Source of the DNA: Triops longicaudatus
Taxonomy: Eukaryota > Arthropoda > Branchiopoda > Notostraca > Triopsidae
Reading direction: 5' to 3'
Length of the DNA: 64,000 bases
Assembly (NCBI GenBank): GCA_022885665.1
Contig: JAGQDJ010000044.1
Location: 434,632-498,631, forward strand
In this document: piece by piece, positions 36,959-48,813 of the stretch
How the letters are laid out: each line of letters opens with the position of its first letter
Numbering within the stretch: the first letter of the stretch is position 1
The notes under the pieces: generated by a model
What the model saw: the letters and a program-made list of their open reading frames with translations, nothing else
Databases searched by the model: none
What the model was told of the DNA's origin: nothing
Program-made: the position numbers and the translations under genes

Positions 36959-38653
36959 CGCAGACGTCATGTGTCGTTTTCAGGCCCTACAGGGGCATTC
37001 ATTCCCTGCGAAAAAGACCCCCTACTCCCTCTTTCACCCACCTCGAACCCTAGGCGGACGGCACGATGTGTATGGCCATGAACCTCAATAGGCAACGGGA
37101 CAAAAATTTGCTGGTAATGGAACAGCCCCTCTTTCTTTTCCTCCCTCCTATAAATATTTGAGGATCGAAGTCTCGGTTGTCTGGCTAGCAACGCTGCTAG
37201 AAGGGCCGCCTGGGCTCTGTCGAGCGTAAAGAAGCGTGCGTAGTAGGGCTGGTCGATACGATGACGTAGTAGTCAGCATCGTGGCGTGGAAGCCAGCTTA
37301 TCTACAACTTCTGAAAAAGCCCAACCCCAACAACGCGGATTCCTGGCAGCTTGCTTTCGGCTATGGTCGGTCTGGCAGAATAATTTAACCACAGTTCTCT
37401 TTTCACTCTTTCAAGGCCATAGTACGTCGTCAGCTGTAGGTTTCCTGCTCTCTTCACTCTCTTTCTTTCTTCATTTCACACCTTGATCCATCTATTCGTC
37501 TTTCTCCCTCGAATTGTTATCCGTGTTGCTTATCACTTCTTTCTTCTTTCAACTTTGTTTTCGATGACCACAAACAGCAAGACAAAGATACCCAAATGCG
37601 CCCAGATATCCCCAATTGCTTGCAAGGATTCTGGAGACTCAAAAGTCGGGAACGGTGAGAACCGGTTCTTCCAACTTGCGGGGAGTTGTTCTTTGAAACG
37701 TTCTACACGTGACGTTATTTTGCTTTTGTTATTCACAATAATTGGGTAGCGGCCATTGGAATTCTGGGAAAGTTTAACCCAGAAGCGTTTTGGCTGCCTT
37801 ACCTTTGCGTTTCCAGCTTCTCAATTCAACGAGGGAAGCTAGGCGAGAACTAGCAACTGAAATATCCTCAGTTTCTAGAGAAAGAAAAATGTCTGAAACC
37901 AGTCTTTGCAACCGGCATATAAATTGTGAGATGTCAAACGACCACAAACTCTTTCCTAATATGGCGTTCGGCGGTTATGAAGCAAGTATCCATTGTCTTC
38001 TTGTATTATCATCAGTCAGTCCACAAGGGGTACGAAAACTTAGCTTTGCTCTACTCCGAAATCCTTAATAATCCATTTTCTCTACGGGCCGTTGAAAAAT
38101 GCGATTGCGATGCTCATGAAGCAACTTTGCTTACGTCATTGTGTTCAAGGGAAACTCCAGATTCAGACAGAACAAAGACATACGAAACGAACAATTAATG
38201 AATACGACTACATGGGAGTACACTCACACACGTTTTGACTTACACGGTTAATCATAGACCAATTGCGGAATTCTAGGAACTAACGTCCCCTTTCGGGTAA
38301 ACAAGTCCTACCCTTCTTAGTTCATCATGGGTGAACTCGAATTCTGTGAAAACCTTCCTTGGCCTTTTTACAGTTCTGCCGATTGGCTGCTTACTCCGAC
38401 TCCATTTCCCGTACTCAACAACCTTATTGGCATATTTTGCATTCCAAGACAACTGAATTTTTCATGCATGCCAAGTTTATCAATGGAGCACATTGTGTTT
38501 CCACGCGTGGTAGTTCCCTTGCGGGCATGTTCAGCACGGTTTAATAGCAAACTAATTTATTATAAAAACTATAACAGAAAAATACACTCAAGGCTACTGG
38601 GCCTCGACCACCATGTAAATACATTGGACGAGTAAATGCGGCTACGTTACCAG

Positions 38654-38679
38654 CACACACACACACAAAAAAAAAAAAA
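38654..38679. repeat. CA microsatellite followed by an A run
   Basis: About seven CA units run straight into roughly a dozen A. This is a simple sequence repeat in non-coding DNA with no inferred role. Confidence 0.8.
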
Positions 38680-40409
38680 CAAGGCAACGCATTTAGGTAC
38701 AGTTAGTATGGCCTTAGTACTGTTTTCCTTCATTCCCCTCCTCTTTGTCTTCCCTTTCGTACACAATTTGCCTCTCTTTCATCAGCCATGTTGATTCTTT
38801 CTCCTGACAAGAATGCGGCTGACGAACAGCTGCTCACTACGGTGACGTCAAACCTGACTACACCGCCAGTTCAGCTACTACGGCAAGTGACGTAGTATAC
38901 GGTTAAGTTATGCTTCATGACATGATAACACATACATTTTTTTGGCTTCTCATGGCTCCCACTCTCTATTGGCCTACAGATGCTTTGAAACACATAAAGG
39001 GCGCTATGGAAAAGAATTAACTGGCCAAATCCGACCAGCATAGGAGTATGTTACACTCCGCTTACTTGCCAACCGGCTTCATCGTATGCATAAAAAATCT
39101 TTGGAAATGGCAGTATGAAAACACGTACAACTTGGATCGTTCGCACGTAGGGAGAAAACTCACGGTAACGAAAATCGGTGAGCTTAGACCCTATATTACC
39201 TCATGCATGCAAATTACAAAAGAGAATCCCTACCTTTAATCCTTGCTTAGCATACGAATTCGCTGGCGTCCAAATCGTGTCCTCGGTGCCTTGGTCCTTT
39301 TTCCGATGGAGGATTGTTTGGCGTTACGATTGTAAGCGGTGCAAACGGGTGTCTGGTCACAAGACACTTGACATGGACGAAGTCCGGTCAACGTGATATA
39401 CCAGCGTCGATAAAGCACGAAACTGGCGTACAGTAATGCCCCTAAAACAGCTGTACGTGCCCTACAACAGTTAGAAATTATAACCCTTGAGTTTCATTGT
39501 CTGCACAGAACAAACAAAAAACCTACTCTGTAAGATAAACAAAAAAGAAAGCCTATTAAAAAAAAATAGCGTAACTTAGTGAACATAATGACATTCCGTA
39601 CCACATATAATACTATCACCACAAATCACAAATAATATCATACATCTTGAAATAACGTATTTAGAACTAACTTTCATTGTGTAATAGACAGATACAGGAA
39701 TACGGGTAATTCCACATCGCTCACTAAGTTTGTCGTGGTTAATATCCGGAACATGTTTTGCTGTTTACAATCAATAAATCTAGTCTTATCCAAAGTGGAA
39801 GGATACCAATCAACACGAAAAGCTAATGGTTAAAAGAGGTAGTTAAGAATGTATTAGTACAGTACATGTGCCGTATATGAAAAATGGGTTATTCATTGAA
39901 CAACTTGTTTCACCTTTCAAACAGTTCATTTCCTGTTCGCAAGTTACGGACCTGCCTGAAAATATTACAATACTTATTAATTCTATACGCAAGTGTCATT
40001 GTACTTTTTGTACTGGAATACTAATTGGCCAAGAAAAACGGGCACCGTGCAATGGCTATTTCAAATGCACGTTGCGTGATGATACTACGCGTGTTTCGCT
40101 GTATATTCAGTAACCTCATTACCCTGCATCTCACCTGCGTTTCAGGCCTATCGCAGTATCGAGTAAAAGAAGAAAAAAACAAAAAGGCGCTAGTTACAAA
40201 TACGTAGACTGTTAAAGGAGATTCAGTCCAGTTCTTACGTCAACTGCGATGGTAATAAAATATTGCGTAGGACACTGAAACAAAGTATTTATCTGCAGTA
40301 AAACAAAGTACTAAAGAATATCAGCACAAAACTGTGGCTTGTCAAAGTTTCTCATATTGGGTGAAAATCAAGAAAAAAGGCAAGTAAAAATTAACAGTAA
40401 AAAACTAAG

Positions 40410-40481
40410 AGGGGGCACCCGGGTTTGAACCGGGGACCTCTCGATCTGCAGTCGAATGCTCTACCACTGAGCTATACCCCC
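40410..40481 (-). tRNA. tRNA-Cys (GCA), copy 1
   Basis: The minus strand reads a complete tRNA: acceptor arm GGGGGTA paired with TGCCCCC, D arm with TAGCTCAGTGGTAGAGCA (A box), anticodon loop CTGCAGA giving anticodon GCA, and B box GGTTCAAACCC. The sequence is nearly identical to vertebrate tRNA-Cys. The discriminator is U (40410). It has no intron. A run of six T follows within about 11 bases of the 3' end, a standard Pol III terminator. All four copies in this cluster are identical over 71 nt. Confidence 0.98.
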
Positions 40482-40762
40482 ATGATATTTCACAAGATAA
40501 ATTAAAAAATAATAATGAATGAGGTATAATACGGTCAAACAAAGACTACATGTAGGCATATTGCTGACGTGGGTCACTGCAGATACATAACTACAGAAGC
40601 GAAAATATCACGACATGGCTATATTTTTCCTTATTCCCTCTGTAAGATATCCGATCCTACAAGTAGAGCACAAACTAGCAGGTGATAGTTTGAGAAGGTT
40701 TTCTCAGCAGTGTCTTTTTAGAAGTGTCAAAAAAGACAAATATAAAATTACAAACAAAAATA

Positions 40763-40834
40763 AGGGGGCACCCGGGTTTGAACCGGGGACCTCTCGATCT
40801 GCAGTCGAATGCTCTACCACTGAGCTATACCCCC
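40763..40834 (-). tRNA. tRNA-Cys (GCA), copy 2
   Basis: Identical to copy 1 over the 71-nt body, with U discriminator at 40763. A TTTTT terminator follows directly on the minus strand. The flanks are unrelated to those of the other copies. Confidence 0.98.
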
Positions 40835-40923
40835 ATGCACAATCACGCAAAAACAAATGATTAAATGACATGTATGCTTGTTACCGAAAATCGAAAAAAA
40901 AAATATCCAGCATGTTGAAAACA

Positions 40924-40995
40924 AGGGGGCACCCGGGTTTGAACCGGGGACCTCTCGATCTGCAGTCGAATGCTCTACCACTGAGCTATACCCCC
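40924..40995 (-). tRNA. tRNA-Cys (GCA), copy 3
   Basis: Identical to copy 1 over the 71-nt body, with U discriminator at 40924. It is only 89 bases from copy 2. A TTTT terminator follows, with a longer T run further downstream that could act as a backup. Confidence 0.98.
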
Positions 40996-41104
40996 GTGTA
41001 GGCGAAAAGTTTTATTAAACATTTTATAGTCAACGGCATAAATTGCTTCAATCAAAATTTTTTCATTTTACTTGTCACAAAATATAAAATGCACTCAGAA
41101 AACA

Positions 41105-41176
41105 AGGGGGCACCCGGGTTTGAACCGGGGACCTCTCGATCTGCAGTCGAATGCTCTACCACTGAGCTATACCCCC
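41105..41176 (-). tRNA. tRNA-Cys (GCA), copy 4
   Basis: Identical to copy 1 over the 71-nt body, with U discriminator at 41105. It is 109 bases from copy 3 and has a TTTT terminator. It is the most upstream copy in the direction of transcription. Confidence 0.98.
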
Positions 41177-44100
41177 ACGATCAACGCGAATTTTACACTT
41201 GATTTAATGCAGAGCTGCAATGGTTTCTTATTAGAAATATTAAATTTCAAATAACGTTAAAAGCTCCAATGCTAAACCAGTTCAATACCACTTAAATATT
41301 GATTTATTACATCTGCTTGCATTTCACCAGCGAAAGCTTATTGATTCTGTTTTGTTCAGTGGAAAGTGCCTAATACAGGGCTTACTCCTCATAGCTAGTG
41401 CCATACTAAAACTATAAGATATTACCACGGCAACCTAATCGAACAATAAGACAACACCTAACATCCAAGAAACGTGACTCGACTCAGACCTACACTAGAA
41501 TACTTCTATTTCCTGTGTTTCACAAGGCTCCCTTTCTTCATCACCCCTTCATCTTCTCTACACAGAATACACAGGAAGACGATGTATTCAGGAGCTTTAG
41601 GACTTCAACAAACGCAAGATTTCTTTAAGGTTTGAGGGCGAGGAATCGAAAGTAGTGGGGTCACTCTACTACGAGCTTGTACTTCCTTATGATCTTAAGG
41701 TAACAACTGTGGACAAGAAAAAAAAATCCAAAGTGCCATATTTCCGTTCCACGTGGGTACATCTTTTACAGATCCTTCTCAAGTGTTCGTGTTTCTACAG
41801 CTCCATACAATGAATTGACTAAACTTTGTATTCAAGCCGTTACTCCTTGTTTCTTTTCCTTGAAACGTGTTGGGCAGTTACGGATTTAATAGTTAAAAGA
41901 GGAAAAAGCGGAATTTAATGCACTAGTTTGGAAACCTAACGCTCGAAGGCGTGATACGTATATCGATCAGACTTCGAGCATACTTCGTTCGCGTCCTCCG
42001 AGGTGTTTGCATGTTTTTCGATTTGCAGTTACCCAAGGTGTATAGTATGCCAATCTTCCATGTCACGCGCATTTTCCAGTGGTTTACCTTGAGCTCCTTA
42101 TGAAGGGAAAACGTGGGCAACAGTTCAATCCTTTTGATCAGTGAAGCCTCCTAAACTGCGTCCTTGAAATTGCACTTTTGACTCGCCTTTTGTTCTTCGC
42201 TAGGTGAAGGAATTCTGCGTCTTGTACGATGCGAAATCACATGAAAAGCAGCATAGCCAAAACGTTAACAACCCTTATAGCTTCATAAGAGATGCTGTTG
42301 GACACGTTTTTTGTTCCAGCATTCATGCCATGCTATGCGAAATGTGTTATTTCATGGTCAGGAATATCAAGTTCGGCAAACGTTGTCAAAAGCGATAAAC
42401 TTTTTCGTAGTAATCAAACCGGTTTCTACCAAATTTAGCCCGAGTCTTGGGTTGAAAATTGGATAGAAGCCAATTGCATTCCATGATAGCCATGGCTCAT
42501 TCTTCGCAGAGCTAATACAAAGAGCTTTTCGCGGAAACTATTGTCGTTTCATTAAATTCCTTTGGCCCCTTGAATAAATAACTTTACAGGTTCACACTTT
42601 CGAGATTCTCGTAAGGACTGTTGTAACAATGAACACGGAAGACATATTTCCTTCTACATGTTGCATAAAATACTTAACAATACATACCAAGGAACATAAT
42701 TTCCCAAATGATGTATTAAGAAAAGTTTCGCTGACAAGCCTTTAAAAATTCATTTAGATAATTTATACAAAATTGAAAATCTGCAAATACCGGTTCTTGA
42801 AAAACCCTTAGAACCTCCTCTGGCAACAAAGAATCGGGCGCTAACCTGTGAATATGCTATGCTCCCCTTCAATACAACCCTTTTGACAACAAATATGTAA
42901 GGCGATTAGAAACTTGCACTGTCAGGACATGACTTCGTGGAAATTATAGTTACTCCCAACGTCGAGCAAACGAGTTGACGATTATTGTAAGCCTTCCCAA
43001 ATCCTATTAATACGTGCTTTGTTTCAAGTCCCCAAAAATTCCTCCAGAAACCGGCTGAGCTAGCACTAGTAGTCTGCAAGATTTCTCGGACTCTTTTAAA
43101 GACCAAATATGCCATTTCAATATATACCTGCAATTTCAGGGCAAATTTGATAATAATCTAATTCCGTGATGACTACAATTTGACTAAAGACCTACGTCCC
43201 AGCAGTTTAGCTTACAGCATAACTGACATATAACTTGCTTGCGTGTTCTCAATGTATAATGCACAAGGCTGTGCGCTTTTTTGTTATTTCATGTATAGAA
43301 TATCAAAACCAGTCTTCCTCCTTTCTCTATGCTAGCCAGCTAAAATAGCCGTAAAGTTTTTCTAAGCAAACCGGTTTCCTTCACACTAGCTATCAACGTA
43401 TGAAGTTGAGGCGTCGAACTGCCACCAGATACTATGACTTAGCTGTAACGAGTCAGAGATCTACTTTCTATTTCGTTTTACTCTTTTCAAGGGGTGATAG
43501 ACCTTTTTAACAAAACGTATTTTTGGAAAGGCGTTTTCTTGCCGCTTTAAGTTTAATAAGTATAGTGGTAATAAATGCCGGACCGGACCCTTGTTTCTAT
43601 AATGAGAGTTCCACCAAGTTTTCTTTCATGGAGTTCGTGACAATTTACAAATTTGGCTAGGCTGGCTACGAGTAGTGTTGGGATTGAAGGAGGCATGCAA
43701 GGTCACGAAAAATAACGAAACAATGTAGTGGAGGCCTGCTGATATTCTTTCTTTCTTTACCTGAAACAGCCTGGAGAAACATAACGGACCGCTTGTATTA
43801 GTCATACCACGTGCTAACTAAACAAGCACTTGGGAACAAAGCAGCACACTGTAGTACGTGCAATTGACGAGCTTTTCCACCCACACAAATCTCCCAAACA
43901 GAATATTCATCGCAAAACAGAACTAATTTGCTATATAATCGGGATAACTAATTCGATTTTTAAGAGAGTTACATTAAACAATGTCTAATGAGGAGCTGCG
44001 TTCAATTTGTTCTCCATAACAAACTAGGACTCCCTGTTTTAGAAAAATAGAAGTCTTATTTTCAAACACATGCGAACGAAGGGAAAGAAACGAAAGCCTA

Positions 44101-47100
44101 ACAAGTCCTCATCTTGTCAAACTGGTTACTGTACCACATTACCATTTAACGTATTCCAAACCTGAGAAGACAGTAGCAGGCTTCAACAGTAACATACTTC
44201 TAGTACAGTTACAACACTTAAGCATACATATCAACAAGTTCCTAACATTATTATCTAACAAACTTTCTGAACTTCAAGATTTCACCAAAATGCAAAAGAT
44301 CTTTCTCAGAAAATCTTTACCTTATCAGGGAACCATGGTCAGAAAAAGCTTATAGACGCTTGCATACGCTATCAATTCTTTTTATGTTTTTCCACGTAAG
44401 TTTTGTTTCTGGGTTTACTAACTAGTTTCGTAATTATTTACTATTAATATCTCTGTTTACTAATGTATAGTTCAGTAAAACTTATATAACTCTCGTTAAT
44501 CTTATATGCTCTCGTTAAATATACATGATAGTGTTCACAGAGAAAATCCTGAAACAACTCACTTCTTATTAACTAAAGGAACCATCTCTAATCCTAATCT
44601 GCCTGAAAAAGTGGTTTACTAGGCGTTTTGGGACTACGAAGAAGACCTGCACGTTATATCTAAGGAGTCCTATATACTTAGCTACTTGTCACACAAAAAG
44701 CGGCTTAAATCGCAAACCAAATTTGTCCCATAACATTCCTGCGTATGATTCCGTACTTGCAAATATTAGCTATAGACAGTAACATTACACATAACTTTCC
44801 ATTACGAGATAGGGTTGTAATTTTAGCCTGAGTGATCGTTTTAAGGTGTCTCGTAAAGTGATAAAGATCTCACTTCACTTGATAAAGATCAAATTGAAGG
44901 ACAAAGTCAATGCGCGAATCACGCCGCTGATTTTTCAAGAAAAAATTACAACAAGGGTCTCCGCTGTACTAGTTATGTCTTGCAATCGAAATTCCGAGCT
45001 TGGTTAACCAACCTGACACTCGAGAAAATGTGACGTCATTTCCTACACTCTTTTCAGATTCACAGTTCTGCATGGGCAGAAGTGAAAAGAAAAGGCAACT
45101 CGGGTTCGTCACTGATAATCATGAAAAGCATGTTATACAGAGCCTAACCAAGCAAAGAATCAACAACCTTACAGGGAGGGAAAAAAATAAGTTTCCGACC
45201 ACAAACGATTCAGGCCACCAAGATGCTTGTCCGCGCATGAGTAAGGATTTATTCTTTTTTCCTTTTCGAGTAGAAAGAACTTTCTGAAGTCTAGGCCATA
45301 ACGGAGTGTTGGTCGAAGACGCCGCAAGGTATGCATGAAAAGAAAGGATTTTCCCAGACACTCTTTACCCATTTCCTACCATGCCGCTGCTCCGTACCTT
45401 TTTAATCAGGACACTCTTTCCTTAACATGAGCTGCGTATTCACCAACCGAATAAAGTTGCTAAGTTACTGAGTAAAGTTTTAAGTTAAATACAGTAGAAA
45501 TGAGATTAACAAACTGCCACATTGATCAAACCCTTGTGACAGTGACATTGTAAATACGTTTGCATATACAAAGTTTCAGCAATAGGCTCCGGCCTACGCT
45601 GGTAGAGATTAAAAAAAGTTAAACTACTTTATTGTACATAACCAAGTATTGGATGCCAAACTCTGGCAAAGAAAGACCACCAAATGACGATGCAGAGCAA
45701 AAACAAGAGAAACACCATTTAAGTTTTTACCTTAACAGATTGTCGATAGTGCTGTTTGACACATGAAATAATTAATAGCTTGCGATACAGATAAATAAAA
45801 AACATTTACTCCCTGGCATATTTTTTACTTGGAAGGAGCTTTGTCCACGAGCTCGAAATTATGTGAAGCACTTCTATAGAGAAACCTTTCGTGAAGGGAG
45901 TTCTTTTACAAGACGTAATTAAACGATATGTAACACGCACTGGACGTACGACGGTTTAAGCCGGAAGTTAAAAAGGACTCGCGTGCATGTGCATATAAGT
46001 TTGCGTAGAAAAATACATCACGCACCAATGACGTCGTACGTATTTCAGAAAATATGCAAGTACAAAAACATGTCTCGCGAACCTTTTCAGCCCAGAATAG
46101 CGTGAGAATATGAGACGTGTACTCATGAAAAGGTACTGAAAGCAAAGGAAATGAACGATGAACACCAAACCGATAATTATGGCGGTGTTTAATTAGCGAG
46201 TGCCCCTTCTTGTCCAGATAGGAAAATAGCCCGTGGCCCTGTGTTTAACGCCGTGCATTTTAGCAATTCAATAACTTTTTTTTAAATATACAGTATATAT
46301 CAATATGATCTACGGACTTGAGGTTCTAACGTATGAGTTCCAGTTGCTAAAGATTAATTGATATAAAGGTTGCGCCAATAGCTTATATTTGAAGTATTTA
46401 TCTGTAATAGCCCATTGTTTTATTTACTATGCCACAATTTTGGGAGGTAATAAAAGTTAGTTTTAAAAAGTATCTTAAAAATTTTAAAAATGCTTTCTAA
46501 TGCAAATGCCATCTATTAATCACTACGGCAACCTACAAAATGCACTTCGTACAGGAAGACAGTATCGCCATCTTCTAACTTTTTACATATCTAACCCGTT
46601 TCCCGCCATCGCTTAGAATTAATATTTTAAAAGACAAATCAATTTTGTGATGGCAAAACACGACATGACGTTTAACTTACCTTCAATAAATTGACGCAAA
46701 AATTATCTTCACATGATGATTAATAAGCACTTTTAACACTTAATAAATGTCCATTTATCGTAGTGTATAATGGTACGTCCTAATCGTTAAAAGCGCTCCT
46801 CAGTGTTTTCACTAGCTTATATCGAACGCAGAGACTTGAAGATGCCCAAAATAATCATGCAAAACGCAGAAGCTAACAAAATACCCAGACACATTTACAG
46901 AAAAACTGGACCCAACACAAATCAGACTGTTTCACTAGGGCTTATAAACGGCGTCAGTGTTGACGAAATAGCACAACGAACTTAATACCGCAGCTAAGTG
47001 TAGCACTTTTCCCAATACTGAATGGGCGGAGTCACGCGTTTTAAATATCGCTGCTAGTCCGGAAAGTTCACGGATTTCTTTTTAAGTTGCATTCTAGGCT

Positions 47101-47647
47101 GAAATATTTTTGGTAGTGATTTCTCTACGAATTTTCTGGCCTTATTTGCTTAAAGTAATTTTAAAATCTGCAACAAATCCCAAAGAGTCACGCCAATCAT
47201 GGAAATACATCTGGGCAAATGCTTGAGCGGGTTCAATACGACTGCGGTGTCTGCTCGGGTCAAATCCTACGCTTAGCCCTCTGAGTGAAGTTGAAAATAG
47301 CGGAAGAAAAAACTTTTCCACAAACAGCATTGAATTGAGGTAAACTTATTTTGGGAAAGCCGTATTAAAATCCGATTTTATGTAGCTTTTATATAAATGA
47401 ACATTTGAATATAATGAAATTGAAGTTGTTTGTGAAGCGCCTTAAGAACTGTTATCGGATGAGCAGTTCAGTAGTGTGTCACATGTTTTTAAAGGATTGG
47501 TTATTTTTATAATAAGTGATTCCTTTAAAATTGCGATTGTAAACAAAAGTTTGAAAAATTTTGTAGAACTATTTTCGAGAATCCTAAATATTCGAAAAGC
47601 TAAACATTTGTGTTTTTAATCCAGATTTCCGTATTTAACCGCCCATT
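41177..47647. other. Long gene-free stretch
   Basis: 6.5 kb of AT-rich sequence. The longest ORFs are under 100 codons, overlap on both strands and lack splice support or family similarity. I see no tRNA, transposon terminus or tandem repeat. The last few hundred bases should contain the Tim9 promoter; no clear TATA box stands out. Confidence 0.45.
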
Positions 47648-48088
47648 ATGACTGCTGCCGTAGACGTAAATTTGGCTCTTGATGCAGCGAAAGCTGAAGC
47701 TGAACAGATTAAATCAGTAAGCTGGGTTTCGTTTGCGCCTGTTGTTTAGTATTTTTTCTTGTTTCTAGTTCAAAGATTTTTTGTATTCGTATAACAAATT
47801 GTCTGAGCTCTGTTTCAAAGAGTGCGTTTGGGATTTTACTACTCGAAACGTCCGTGACAAAGAGGTACGGTGAAACTTTCCTTGTTACACAATTAGTGTT
47901 TACACCCTTTTGTAACAAACGGCAATGATAATAGACCATGTCGTCTTTTTTTTTTTCAGGAAACTTGCGCAGTCAACTGTTCAGAAAAATTCTTAAAGAT
48001 GAATCAAAGGATATCGCAACGGTTTCAAGAATTTCAAATGATCTCGAACGAAAACGCGTTAGCGCTTGCCAAAAAAGCGGGAGCGTGA
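47648..48088 (+). CDS. TIMM9: Mitochondrial import inner membrane translocase subunit Tim9
   Basis: Three exons, 47648-47716, 47769-47864 and 47960-48088, all phase 0, give 97 residues; Tim9 is usually about 90. Small Tim proteins form the Tim9-Tim10 hexamer in the intermembrane space, which chaperones hydrophobic carrier precursors to TIM22. The twin CX3C motifs are present: CFKEC and CAVNC. They are separated by WDFTTRNVRDKE as in Tim9, and followed by the family-typical FLKMNQRISQRFQEFQ. The N-terminus (MTAAVDVNLALDAAK) is a little longer than in vertebrates. The introns are 52 and 95 bp. It lies head-to-tail with the Notch ligand gene, 725 bp upstream of its ATG. Confidence 0.97.
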
Positions 48089-48813
48089 TTTAATAATCTA
48101 TTGTAGTGTCACCATTCAGTTGTTACAATTGTGCATCTCATTGCGAGAATTACACATTTCAAAATAATTCATAATATTCTTTGAAGCGTGGAAAATTATT
48201 TTCTAAATTCGTGCATTTGTGAGTGCTCGTTAAGACTTCTATAACGCAAATGGCTTCAACGCCGGTAGAAAGTAAATTCGAAAACGTGACCATCTTTAAG
48301 AAATCCTATTCTTTTAGCAGGAAGACAAAATTACGCTTGAAGAGATTTCATATGGTTAAGCTCGAGTAGTCATAACAAGCACTGGTTGTGTTTCTTTCCA
48401 TTTCTACAGAGAGGAGTTGTTCATAGGCGGCAATGAACGCGGTGCATGAAGGGCATTGACCATAACAATTAGTCTAGCTGTTACAGCAAGCCGGCGTAAC
48501 TATCCAGGAAGCCTACCACGAGAATGAACTGGGAAGGAGGAAGCGACGTGAGGACGGTGCATATGCCAATAGAGAAAGTGCCGCGCTTTAGTGCAAAGGT
48601 TTTAGGCCTTCACCGGTAGTGCACCGTCAAATTGACAAAGGGAAGGACGTGACTTTTTGCCTTCATGGTGTATGTCTCAATATCAATGTGGAAGTCTGAA
48701 TCCGTGAAGGCATAGTATTGGGAAATGTCAAGACTTTCAAAATTTGGCAAACTTTCTGGAGCGAAGTAGCTTGTAACCAAGCATCTCTTGTAGCAACTTT
48801 GGATATCAATACC
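48089..48813. other. Spacer between Tim9 and the Notch ligand
   Basis: Contains the Tim9 3' flank and the promoter and 5' UTR of the downstream gene. No recognisable element or additional ORF with similarity was found. Confidence 0.4.

Larger units (their letters stand above)
36431..40409. other. Upstream flank of IRF2BP and spacer; no supported gene
   Basis: The first 600 bases probably contain the IRF2BP 5' UTR and promoter; they are GC-richer than the rest and include a nested palindrome (36922-36958). Beyond that there are only short overlapping ORFs without similarity. A CA repeat followed by an A run sits at about 38654-38679. Confidence 0.4.

Noticed and set aside
40615..41254. Plus-strand ORFs over the tRNA cluster containing GFEPGTSRSAVECSTTELYP
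   Set aside because: These are antisense translations of the tRNA-Cys genes, a common spurious protein in databases.
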